64,000 nt of DNA from Oceanospirillum sp048270425 (GTDB lineage: Bacteria; Pseudomonadota; Gammaproteobacteria; Pseudomonadales; Halomonadaceae): positions 91,462-155,461 of the forward strand of contig JBLWSY010000007.1 of NCBI GenBank assembly GCA_048270425.1, in the 5' to 3' direction. This document shows positions 1 to 8,800 of the stretch, piece by piece. Both the position numbers and the translations under genes were made by a program. The notes under the pieces are model-generated. The model was not told where the DNA came from and made no database searches. It was given only the letters and a program-made list of their open reading frames with translations. Position 1 is the stretch's first letter; each line of letters begins with the position of its first letter.

Positions 1-1658
1 TCGTTGGGATTGCCGAACATCGATGAGTCATCATCCGGGCCAAACTCCTGATTCTGGCTGCCTGCCCCCTGATTTGGTGCCCTATCGGATGCGTTGGCAG
101 ACCCTTGCTGGTCAGCGCGTGATTGCTGAGAATCGTTCTGACCCGACCGGCCGTTTTGCTGGCTTTGCCCAGACTGGCCCTGTTGTTCTGAAGGCGGTTG
201 ATCGGAGGATTGTTGTTCAGAGGAGCCCTGTTCAGGAGATTGCGGCTCTGAAGATTGCGGGTTTGGGTTGTTGTTGCTCTGATCCTGTTGCTCTCTGTTC
301 TGTTGCTGGTCTTGCTGCTGTTTCAGCAGTTTTTCCACCAGAGAACGATTGAACTCGGCATCCTTCAGATTCGGGTTCTGTTCCAGTGCTTTGCTGTAGG
401 CACTCATGGCTTCATCAAGGCGGCCCAGTCTGGCAAGGGCGTTACCCCGGTTGTAGTGAGCCTGCGGTGTGTCACTCTTGGCAAACTCGCTGATCGCCTG
501 TTGATAATCCTTCTGGCGGTAGTAGGCACTTCCTCGCCAGAGTGGATCTTTTAGTAATTCTTCCGCCTGATCGTAATTGCCTTCCTGAAAGGCTGCTTCA
601 CCTTCGCTTTGCGGGTTTGCTGGCCAGAAGGCGAATACGGGCTTAGGGGCTGACAGCAGAATCAGTAACGGTAGCATCAGCAACCAGTTACGGCGGAAGG
701 CCAGGGCTACTAAAGGCAGTACTGGCAGCAGAAACCAGTGCCCCTGCTCGATCCATAAAGGGAGTCTTGCCTGAGTTTCTTTAATCTCCTGCTGATCAAC
801 GTCCACGGGTAAAAGGTAGTCCAGGTCCTCTTCATCCAGTGTGATGCTATGTATCAGGGCATCTGTGGATGCCGCAAAATCTTCCAGTTCAATCCGGTCG
901 AGCTGGCTGATAATCACATTGCCTTTCTGGTCTTTGACAAAGCCCTGATCTCCCAGCGGAATCGGTGCGCCGGCTTCTGTGCCCACAGACATAATGCTGA
1001 GGCTCATGCTTTTCGGCAGTTGCTTGCGAATGCTTTGCTGGGCGGTTTTATCCAGTCCATCGGTGATCAGCAACAGGCGGGCTTTCTGGAAACCGGACTG
1101 GCGAACCAGTTCTATGGCTTTACCGATACCGATTTCAGCAGCACTGCCCAGTTTCGGCATCATCAGCGGATCAAGAGCCGGCAACAGGTTGCGGATCGTC
1201 GCGGTGTCCTGGGTCAGGGGGGTTACTGTATGGGCATCACCGCTGTAAACCACCAGTGCGGTCATGCCTTCTTTGCGCTGCTTGAGCAGATCCTGAAGCT
1301 TCTGTTTACTGCGGGTGATGCGGTCGGGTGGAAGATCCTCTGCCAGCATCGACAGGGACAGATCAAGCACAATGACCAGATTATCCTGCTTGATCAGTGC
1401 GGGGCGTGACTGCTGGCTCCAGCTTGGGCCTGCTAGGGCGATGCCGGTCAGGCTCAGGGCGACTATTGTCCAGAGCAGATAACTGGGCTGCTTTTCAGGT
1501 TTGGCCAGCAGCTGTTGCTGCAGGTCCGGGCGCATCTGATCCTGCCAGGGATTACTGGCATGGCGAAAACGCAGATACCAGAGCACCTGAATGACAACAA
1601 TGGGTATCAGTATCAGCGCCCATGGACGCGAAAAATGAAAGCTATCCAGTAGTTCCAA
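1..1658 (-). CDS. BatB-like VWA and TPR protein (3' end outside window)
   Basis: Membrane-anchored von Willebrand factor A protein with a TPR region, the last visible member of a MoxR/Bat operon. The frame stays open from a TTG at 1658 to the window edge (552 codons visible). Two hydrophobic segments lie near residues 12-28 and 58-76, followed by a MIDAS metal site DLSLS at 99-103. Another hydrophobic pair near 305-335 precedes TPR-like helices (AHYNRGNALARLGRLDEA). The tail is a long low-complexity stretch rich in Gln, Ser, Pro and Asn. The TTG start lies just after the BatA stop and is preceded by AGGGA; no ATG fits better. Bat proteins are thought to act with MoxR ATPases in envelope stress or protein maturation; the substrate here is unknown. 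The order matches the Pseudomonas moxR cluster, where the equivalent gene is also a VWA-TPR protein. Confidence 0.85.
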   Translation of the reverse strand, partial: MELLDSFHFSRPWALILIPIVVIQVLWYLRFRHASNPWQDQMRPDLQQQLLAKPEKQPSYLLWTIVALSLTGIALAGPSWSQQSRPALIKQDNLVIVLDLSLSMLAEDLPPDRITRSKQKLQDLLKQRKEGMTALVVYSGDAHTVTPLTQDTATIRNLLPALDPLMMPKLGSAAEIGIGKAIELVRQSGFQKARLLLITDGLDKTAQQSIRKQLPKSMSLSIMSVGTEAGAPIPLGDQGFVKDQKGNVIISQLDRIELEDFAASTDALIHSITLDEEDLDYLLPVDVDQQEIKETQARLPLWIEQGHWFLLPVLPLVALAFRRNWLLMLPLLILLSAPKPVFAFWPANPQSEGEAAFQEGNYDQAEELLKDPLWRGSAYYRQKDYQQAISEFAKSDTPQAHYNRGNALARLGRLDEAMSAYSKALEQNPNLKDAEFNRSLVEKLLKQQQDQQQNREQQDQSNNNPNPQSSEPQSPEQGSSEQQSSDQPPSEQQGQSGQSQQNGRSGQNDSQQSRADQQGSANASDRAPNQGAGSQNQEFGPDDDSSMFGNPN

Positions 1659-1660
1659 GG

Positions 1661-2830
1661 TTAATCCCTACCCTGAGTGCTGTTGAGCTTTGATAAAGCG
1701 GTTGGCTGAGGTTTGTTCTCCGCCAGCTCTGATGAATGAGCTGGCGGCTCGGATTCGCTGACCTGCTGTCGCCAGTAGATCAGAAACCAGCGGCCGGCGA
1801 AGGCGGAGATCAGCGACGCAAAAATCAGCAGCAAAGGCCAGTGCATCAGGCTGTGCCGCGGACGAAAAACCTGCGCCTGTTGTTCGATCGGTTCCAGACG
1901 ATCCAGTTCCTTGTAGATCGCATCCAGCTCCTCGGTGCTTCGGGCGCGGAAGTAAGTACCATCGGTTGCCCGGGCGATATTGCGCAAGGTGATCTCGTCC
2001 AGGTCCTGTGAGGGGTTGATGCGTCGGGTCAGACCAAAGAGGGTTTCCACTTCCAACTCATCAGCCCCGATTCCGACAGTATAGATTTTCAGCTTTTGCC
2101 CGGCAGCCAGTTGCGCAGCCTGAATCGGGTCGATAGATCCGGCTGTGTTGGCACCATCCGTTAGCAGGATCAGGATACGCCCACCTTCAGGCTGATCCTT
2201 AAGGCGCTTCACGGCCAGTCCGATAGCGTCCCCGATGGCGGTTTGATCACCAGCCATGCGCAGCTGAATCTCTTCCAGCTGGGCGGAAACGGTTTTGCGG
2301 TCATGGGACATAGGTACGTGCAGATAAGCCTGGGTACCAAAAACGATAAGCCCTAAGCGATCGCCTTCACGACGCAGGACGAAGTCGGACACAATCTCTT
2401 TAACGGCGGTCAGTCGGTCGATACGCTGCTTATTCAGCACCATATCGTCCATCTGCATACTGCCGGAGATATCCACTGCTAACATCAGATCCCGGCCTTT
2501 GTTGGGCAGGGGTTGAGGTTCTCCGATCCATTGGGGATGAGCCGCCGCGACGATAAGCAGCAACCAGAGCCAGCTGCCTACCAATAAACGCAGTGTTTTG
2601 CGTTGGTTACGCAGGGTGCCGCTTTTGACGCTTTGCTGGGAACTGAGCCAGGCAACCCTAAGCCGGTAATGGCGGGGAGCGGCTGGCGGCATAAAACGAT
2701 AGACCAGCCAGGGCAGGGGCAGCATCAGGAAAACCCAGGGCCAGATAAAAGAGATCTGTCCAAAGACTGCCAATGGGCCGGAAAAGAGATCCAATTGGGT
2801 GAGGGTATTTAAAGCTGTCGCTTGATCCAC
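1661..2830 (-). CDS. BatA-like VWA domain membrane protein
   Basis: VWA-domain inner-membrane protein of 389 residues. Hydrophobic segments lie near 28-46 and 82-98 with one more near the C-terminus around 330-350, leaving the VWA domain between them. The MIDAS motif DISGSM begins at Asp120 and a later TDGAN supports a metal-binding VWA fold. The N-terminal FIWPWVFLMLPLPWLVYRFM is typical of BatA proteins. The start at 2830 overlaps the preceding DUF4381 gene by 22 bases; a start a little downstream is possible. The stop is 2 bases from the next gene, so the genes are surely co-transcribed. The family is linked to MoxR chaperone-like ATPases; the exact role is unknown. Confidence 0.88.
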   Translation of the reverse strand: MDQATALNTLTQLDLFSGPLAVFGQISFIWPWVFLMLPLPWLVYRFMPPAAPRHYRLRVAWLSSQQSVKSGTLRNQRKTLRLLVGSWLWLLLIVAAAHPQWIGEPQPLPNKGRDLMLAVDISGSMQMDDMVLNKQRIDRLTAVKEIVSDFVLRREGDRLGLIVFGTQAYLHVPMSHDRKTVSAQLEEIQLRMAGDQTAIGDAIGLAVKRLKDQPEGGRILILLTDGANTAGSIDPIQAAQLAAGQKLKIYTVGIGADELEVETLFGLTRRINPSQDLDEITLRNIARATDGTYFRARSTEELDAIYKELDRLEPIEQQAQVFRPRHSLMHWPLLLIFASLISAFAGRWFLIYWRQQVSESEPPAHSSELAENKPQPTALSKLNSTQGRD

Positions 2831-3303
2831 CGTTTCACCACCTCAATCAGGGCGTTTTCATCGAAGTCTTCAGGGGCGGATTCGTAAGCCTGGATCAGTA
2901 CCCGGCCTTCGCCCTTGCTGAAATCTTTAGTGCGTCCGCTACGATCAAGAAATTCCAGCCAGTGTTTCCCAGCCAGAGGGGAAATCTTTTCGCGTTCGTA
3001 ATTGATCATTGCCATACGGCGCAGCAGCATATTCAGTTCGTTTAACAAGCGCTGGTTCTGACCATGTTCGCTGAAGCGCGTGCGCATCAGTTCGAGCTCA
3101 TTCAGGGCATAGCGGCGGGTTCGTGTCCTGAGGTAGTAACGGCGAATGATAACGGTGAGAATAACCAGTGTGATCACGCCGGCAACGGAGATCCACCAGG
3201 CGTTCAGGCTGGGTGTCCAGCCACCGGTTGGCTCGGGGATATGGATATCTCTCAGTTGCTCCAGCAGTCTGGAGGCCTCTTGGGTAACTTGTGCGGTGCT
3301 CAT
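2809..3303 (-). CDS. DUF4381 domain membrane protein
   Basis: Protein of 164 residues with one clear membrane segment near residues 33-52 followed by a basic, helical cytoplasmic domain (RRYYLRTRTRRYALNELE). The position between a DUF58 gene and a VWA gene, and the HWLEFLDRS and VKRWIKRQL motifs, fit the DUF4381 family found in MoxR/Bat operons. It overlaps the following VWA gene, which implies translational coupling. A 176-base gap separates it from the DUF58 gene upstream. Function is not established for the family; a scaffold role for the VWA proteins is only an inference. Confidence 0.82.
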   Translation of the reverse strand: MSTAQVTQEASRLLEQLRDIHIPEPTGGWTPSLNAWWISVAGVITLVILTVIIRRYYLRTRTRRYALNELELMRTRFSEHGQNQRLLNELNMLLRRMAMINYEREKISPLAGKHWLEFLDRSGRTKDFSKGEGRVLIQAYESAPEDFDENALIEVVKRWIKRQL

Positions 3304-3479
3304 TAAGCGGGGCTCCTGCCGAGCTCTAATTGTGTGTGATAAATCGAGTTGTAAAATCAGATGTTTCTGTCGATGTGGATCTGTTCTGCTGATTTATCCT
3401 GATTTTCAGATATCTGTTTGTTGTATCAGGCTTTTTTATACCAAATCAGGGCTCAGGATTATACTGATTTAAGTGGATT

Positions 3480-4457
3480 TTACCGGGTTGCGTTGGCAAA
3501 AAACTGTTTCAGTTTGTCAGCCGGTTTCTCCTGTGTTGAGAGAGGTATAAAGTGCCCCCGTGCCTTTTGCACGTGTTGCTTCAGAGCAGTTTGATGCAGG
3601 TCAAACTCTTTTCGGTACCGTTCCTGTTCGCTGATGCGAGTACCGTCGTAGTAATAATCCTGTTTGCCATCGGTGAGAAAACAGGAACCTTTGGGTAGCT
3701 CCCGTTCCAGTGGGTCGCTGATCTGAATCGCCACCAGATTGTGATTGCGGCTGAGCTGGCTCAGAGCAGACGCCTCTTCCAGATCCAGTGACCAGAAGTC
3801 ACTGATCACTACGATCAGACTGCCATGTCCCGGCTGGGCCGCGATCTGGCGTAATACCTGATTCATACGGCCGGGTTTGGCCCGGCTGGCTTTGTCGGTG
3901 ATCTGCAGGCCTAAGTCGCAGCTGCTTTTCAGTAACGGCAGCAGACCTTTATGTCGGGCTTTGGGTTTGATCAGGCGGGTATCACCGCCGTTAAAAACCA
4001 ATCCGCCGCAACGGTCGCCCTGATAACTTAATGCCCAGCCGATGATAGCAGCTGTGTTGGCAGCCTGTTCCGCTTTACTGCGGGTGCTGCCAAACAGCAT
4101 GGATGCGGAGAGGTCCACCACCAGATGCACCGGGCGTTCCCGCTCTTCCATAAAAACCTTGGTGTGCGGTCGCCGGGTGCGGGCGGTGACTTTCCAGTCC
4201 ATCAGTCGGATATCATCACCGGGCTGGTAGTTGCGGATTTCGCTCAGCTCCATGCCGCGGCCCTGCTGGCGGGATCTGTGCTGACCCGCGAGGGTCGAGC
4301 CTGTCGGCGAGCGCAGATTCAGTCCCAGCAGATTTTTATGTTCCTGCAGTAGGGTAAGCTGATCCAGCCGGAGTTCCGGCAAAAAGGTAGCAGAGCCCTG
4401 CAGCTGATGTTCCGGCTGCAGGCTTTTTCGGATCTGTTGCCAGGCCGATTGCAGCAT
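3480..4457 (-). CDS. DUF58 domain protein of the MoxR operon
   Basis: Soluble protein of 325 residues. The family signature ELSEIRNYQPGDDIRLMDWK lies at residues 70-89, followed by a VWA-like beta strand with DLSASM at 115-120. Its ATG overlaps the moxR stop by one base (TAATG arrangement), so translation is coupled to moxR. DUF58 proteins accompany MoxR ATPases almost everywhere and are presumed to be their partners; no biochemical activity is assigned. The operon order moxR, DUF58, DUF4381, VWA, VWA-TPR is complete here. Confidence 0.9.
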   Translation of the reverse strand: MLQSAWQQIRKSLQPEHQLQGSATFLPELRLDQLTLLQEHKNLLGLNLRSPTGSTLAGQHRSRQQGRGMELSEIRNYQPGDDIRLMDWKVTARTRRPHTKVFMEERERPVHLVVDLSASMLFGSTRSKAEQAANTAAIIGWALSYQGDRCGGLVFNGGDTRLIKPKARHKGLLPLLKSSCDLGLQITDKASRAKPGRMNQVLRQIAAQPGHGSLIVVISDFWSLDLEEASALSQLSRNHNLVAIQISDPLERELPKGSCFLTDGKQDYYYDGTRISEQERYRKEFDLHQTALKQHVQKARGHFIPLSTQEKPADKLKQFFANATR

Positions 4458-5431
4458 TAACTCACCGGAACCTGTTGCAGCAGATGGGTGATAATTTGAT
4501 CAGCGCTGAAACCTGCGGCTTCTGCTTCATAACGCAGCAGTAAGCGGTGACGGAACACATCCGGCACCATTGTCTGAACATCTTCCGGGGTGACAAAGTC
4601 ACGCCCTTCCAGCCAGGCATGAGCGCGGGCGCAACGATCCAGCGCCAGAGTGGCGCGGGGGCTGACACCATATTCGATCCATTGCGCCAGATCTTTGTTG
4701 TAGCGATCCGGGCGACGGGTGGCATCCACAAGGTGCACGATATATTGCTCAATGCTTTCTGCCATGTAGATTTCCAGCACCTCTTTGCGGCCCTGAATAA
4801 TCTGCTGTTGGCTGACGGTGGGCACGTCATTGGCGTTGTGATCACTCTTGAGGCGATTTTTCTCTTCATTACGGATCAGGCGCAGAATCTCAAGCTCGGC
4901 TTCGGCACTTGGGTAGTTCAGATTGGTGTGCAGCAGAAAACGATCCAGCTGGGCTTCCGGTAGTGGATAGGTACCTTCCTGCTCAATCGGGTTTTGGGTC
5001 GCCATGACCAGAAAGGTTTCCGGCAACGGATAGCTGGTATTGCCCACTGTCACCTGGCGTTCTGCCATCGCTTCCAGCAGGGCAGCCTGAACCTTAGCGG
5101 GGGCGCGGTTGATCTCATCCGCCAGTACGAAATGATTAAAAACCGGGCCTTGTTGAAAGCTGAAGCTGTTATGTTCCGGGCGGTAAATATCGGTGCCTGT
5201 GATGTCTGCAGGCAAAAGGTCCGGCGTGAACTGAATGCGTTGGAAGTCACCTTCCAGACAATCGGACAATGACTTGATCGCTTTGGTTTTTGCTAATCCC
5301 GGTGGTCCTTCGACCAGAAGGTGGCCATCGGCCAGTAAAGCGATTAAGAGGCGGCTGAGCAGGGTTTCCTGCCCGATGATCTGGCTTTTTAAGTGGTCAT
5401 TCAGTGACTGAAACGCGTCGCGAACACTCAT
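4457..5431 (-). CDS. moxR: MoxR family AAA+ ATPase
   Basis: AAA+ ATPase of about 324 residues. Walker A is EGPPGLAKT at 41-49 and Walker B is VLADEINRA at 102-110; sensor sequence ATQNPIEQEGTYPLPEAQLD follows, all typical of MoxR. I place the start at the ATG at 5431 (MSVRDAFQ), because AAGG lies 6 bases upstream and the length then matches the usual 300-335 residues; the frame stays open upstream to 5677 but that extension has no family resemblance. MoxR proteins act as chaperone-like ATPases with VWA partners, here encoded immediately downstream. First gene of the leftward operon. Confidence 0.93.
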   Translation of the reverse strand: MSVRDAFQSLNDHLKSQIIGQETLLSRLLIALLADGHLLVEGPPGLAKTKAIKSLSDCLEGDFQRIQFTPDLLPADITGTDIYRPEHNSFSFQQGPVFNHFVLADEINRAPAKVQAALLEAMAERQVTVGNTSYPLPETFLVMATQNPIEQEGTYPLPEAQLDRFLLHTNLNYPSAEAELEILRLIRNEEKNRLKSDHNANDVPTVSQQQIIQGRKEVLEIYMAESIEQYIVHLVDATRRPDRYNKDLAQWIEYGVSPRATLALDRCARAHAWLEGRDFVTPEDVQTMVPDVFRHRLLLRYEAEAAGFSADQIITHLLQQVPVS

Positions 5432-5861
5432 GGTCATCCTTACATTGTCTGGAAGCTTGACGGGGCAAACAGGGTTCAGGCGGTATTGTCCTTCTGATAT
5501 GCCAGTCAGACAGTCCGCGAGTATAGCGAGATTCGTTTCTGGCTGGCTAGGGTTCTGATCAATGAATTGAGATGGGGTTCCTTTAAAAAGTAATCCGCTG
5601 ATTTTTAAACTAAACTTTGTTGGCGAAGAAGCCATGACCGCTGAGGTAGGTCGTTTGGGAGTCGTTTTACCCTGCAAAAGCGCTCTATTATGTTGTTCGC
5701 TTCTTCCCCTATGCTTTTTTGTAATACTTGGTCAGTACAGTGGTTGATTTGTACTATGTTTTCATCAAAGCTATCCCTAATAAGACAGGCTGATATGCCT
5801 GTTTTTTATGGATTTAAGTCACATAAAGTCATCCCGGTATCATCTCTGAGGTTATTTGACG
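5432..5861. promoter_or_regulatory. Divergent intergenic region moxR/gdhB
   Basis: About 430 bases between two divergent transcription units. It must hold both promoters, but I see no unambiguous -35/-10 pair. The clearest element is a terminator-like hairpin on the + strand at 5785-5807, about 55 bases before the gdhB start. Short open frames here have no recognisable similarity and poor start sites. Confidence 0.4.
5785..5807 (+). terminator. Terminator-like hairpin in gdhB leader
   Basis: Stem ACAGGC / GCCTGT at 5785-5790 and 5797-5802 followed at once by six T. It points towards gdhB and lies inside the presumed leader, so it could attenuate gdhB or end a short upstream transcript. Six base pairs is short, so confidence is modest. 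Confidence 0.4.
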
Positions 5862-8800
5862 ATGTATCAAGCCAGTGAAGGTCATAAACAGTTCCTCGGT
5901 CTTCTGGAAGACCAGCTTGCACAAAAGTTTTCTGAAAAGCAGGCAAAAGATATCTCTACTTTTGCCTGCCTGTATTACGCCTCTGCTTCTTTGGAAGAGC
6001 TGGCTGAACGTCGTTCAGACGATCTGTATGGAGCGACCGTTTCTGCGTGGAACTTCGTACAGAAACACGACAATAAAGAGCCTAAGATCCGTGTTTACAA
6101 TCCGGATTTTGAGCAGCATGGCTGGCAGTCAACCCACACGGTTATTGAGGTGCTGCAGCGTGACATGGCTTTCCTGGTTGATTCTGTTCGTATTGAACTG
6201 AACCGTCGTGGCTTAACGGTTCACTCGATTCATAACGCAGTACTGAATTTCCTGCGTGATGACAAGGGACAGATGCTGGAACTGAAAGGCCGCAGTGAAG
6301 GCTTTGGCGAAGGTAAGGGCAGTGCAGAGTCGCTTATCTATATTGAGGTGGACCGTCATACCGATCAGGCAGAACTGGATGAACTGAGTGCCAGTCTGAA
6401 TGAGGTGCTGGCTGAAGTTTCTACTGCGGTTGAAGACTTTGACCACATGGAGCAGAAGTGCTTTGAGCTGGTTGATGCTCTGGCTGCTAGTCGTCCGGCT
6501 CATCTGGCTGAAGAGGATGTCAACGAAGCGGTTGATTTCCTGAAGTGGCTGAACGATGAACACTTCACCTTCCTGGGTTATGACGAATACGAAGTTGCTG
6601 ACGAAGATGGCAAGAAGGTTCTGAAGCTGGTTCCGGGTTCTGAACTGGGTGTATTGAAGCTGGATGACCCTCGCTACAACCCTCAGGACCGTAATGAGCT
6701 GGCGCTGGATGGCCGTCAGTTTGTATTGATTCCTGAACTGCTGACCTTTGCCAAAGCGCCTGAGCACGCTCGTGTTCACCGTCCGGCGTATCCGGATTAC
6801 ATCCGTATTAAGCGTTTTGATGACAAAGGTAACATGATCGGCGAAAGCCGTTTCCTGGGTCTATACACTGCTGCGGTTTATAATGAAACCCCGCGCAATG
6901 TTCCGATTCTGCGTAAGAAAATTCAGGCGGTTCTGAATGCTTCCGGTCTGGATCCGAAAGGCCATAACGGTAAGCAGTTGATTCAGATTCTGGAAGTGTA
7001 TCCGCGCGATGACCTGTTCCAGATCGGTCTGCATGAGCTGACTGAAACCGCTGTTGCGATCATGAATATCCGCGAGCGCCGTAAAGTACGCCTGTTTATC
7101 CGTGAAGACCGCTTCGGTAAGCTGTTCTCCTGTCTGGTTTACGTACCTCGTGACATCTTCAGCACCGAACTGCGTCACAAGCTGCGTGACCTGTTGTGTG
7201 AAGAGCTGGATGCCCACGGTAACGAATTCCACACTTACTTCTCCGAGTCTGTGCTGGCGCGCTCTCAACTGATTCTGCGTTTCAATGGTGATACTCCGCC
7301 TAAGTACGATATCCGCGCGATTGAGAAGAAAGTCATTCAGGTGGTTCGTTCCTGGAGCGATGATCTGTCTGATGCTCTGGTTGAAGGCTATGGCGAAGAG
7401 AGAGCCAACCAGTATCTGCGTCTGTATCGTGATGCTTTCCCGGCGAGCTATCGTGAGAATTACAGCCCACGTACGGCTGTATTTGATATCGGTTACATCG
7501 ATGAGCTGAGCGAGCATCATTCGGTCACCATGTCCTTCTATCGTCAGCTGGAAGCGGAAAATAACCATCTGCAGTTCAAGCTGTTCCACAAGAACGAACA
7601 GCTGCCACTGTCTGATGTGATTCCGGTTCTGGAAAATCTGGGCATGCGCGTTGTGGGTGAGCACCCCTACGAGATTACCCGTAGCGATGGCGAAGTGATC
7701 TGGGTCCACGATTTTGCTCTGGAGCCATCATCCGGTCAGTTGGACGCTCCTCTGGTTGAGGTTCGTGATGTTTTCCAGGAAGCGTTCGAACAGATCTGGA
7801 ACGGCTCTGCTGAGAACGACAGCTTTAACCGTCTGGTACTGACATCTCGTCTTAACTGGCGTCAGGTAACGGTTCTGCGGGCTTATGCGAAGTACATGAA
7901 ACAGATCCGTTTCAGCTTCGATCAGGGCTATATTGCCACGACTCTGGGCAATCATGCCGGCATTACCAGTATGCTGCTTGAACTGTTCACACTGCGCTTC
8001 GATCCGACGACAAACTTCACCGATGCCGCGCAGGAAGCGCTGGTTAACCGTATCAAAGAAGCTCTGGATCAGGTTCAGTCTCTGACTGAAGATATGATTC
8101 TGCGTCGTTACCTGCAGCTGATGCTGGCAACGTTGCGTACTAACTTCTACCAGCTGGACAACGAAGGCGGTATTAAGTCTTACGTCTCCTTCAAGCTGGA
8201 TACCAAACAGATTCCGGATGTGCCGCTGCCGCGTCCTATGTTCGAGATCTTCGTTTACTCTCCGCGTGTGGAAGGTGTCCACCTGCGTGGTGGTAAAGTG
8301 GCCCGTGGTGGTCTGCGTTGGTCGGATCGTCACGAAGACTTCCGTACCGAAGTTCTGGGTCTGGTTAAAGCTCAGCAGGTTAAGAACTCTGTGATCGTGC
8401 CTGTGGGTGCGAAAGGTGGTTTTGTCAGCAAGTGCCCTCCGGCCAGTGGTGACCGTGACGATATCCTGCAGGAAGGTATCGCTTGCTATAAAACCTTTAT
8501 CAACGCCCTGTTGGATGTGACCGATAACCTGGTTGAAGGTGAAGTGGTTCCACCTAAACAAGTTGTGCGTCACGATGAAGATGATCCGTACCTGGTTGTT
8601 GCGGCGGATAAAGGTACTGCGACCTTCTCCGATATCGCTAACAGCATCTCTCTGGAGCACGGCTTCTGGTTGAAAGACGCGTTCGCATCCGGTGGTGCTA
8701 ACGGTTACGACCATAAGAAAATGGGTATTACTGCCCGTGGTGCCTGGGTTTCCGTGCAGCGTCACTTCCGTGAATTCGGCCATGACGTGCAGAACGAAGA

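Noticed and set aside
255..1409. Frames on the + strand at the left edge
   Set aside because: Lie opposite the VWA-TPR gene, which explains the region fully.
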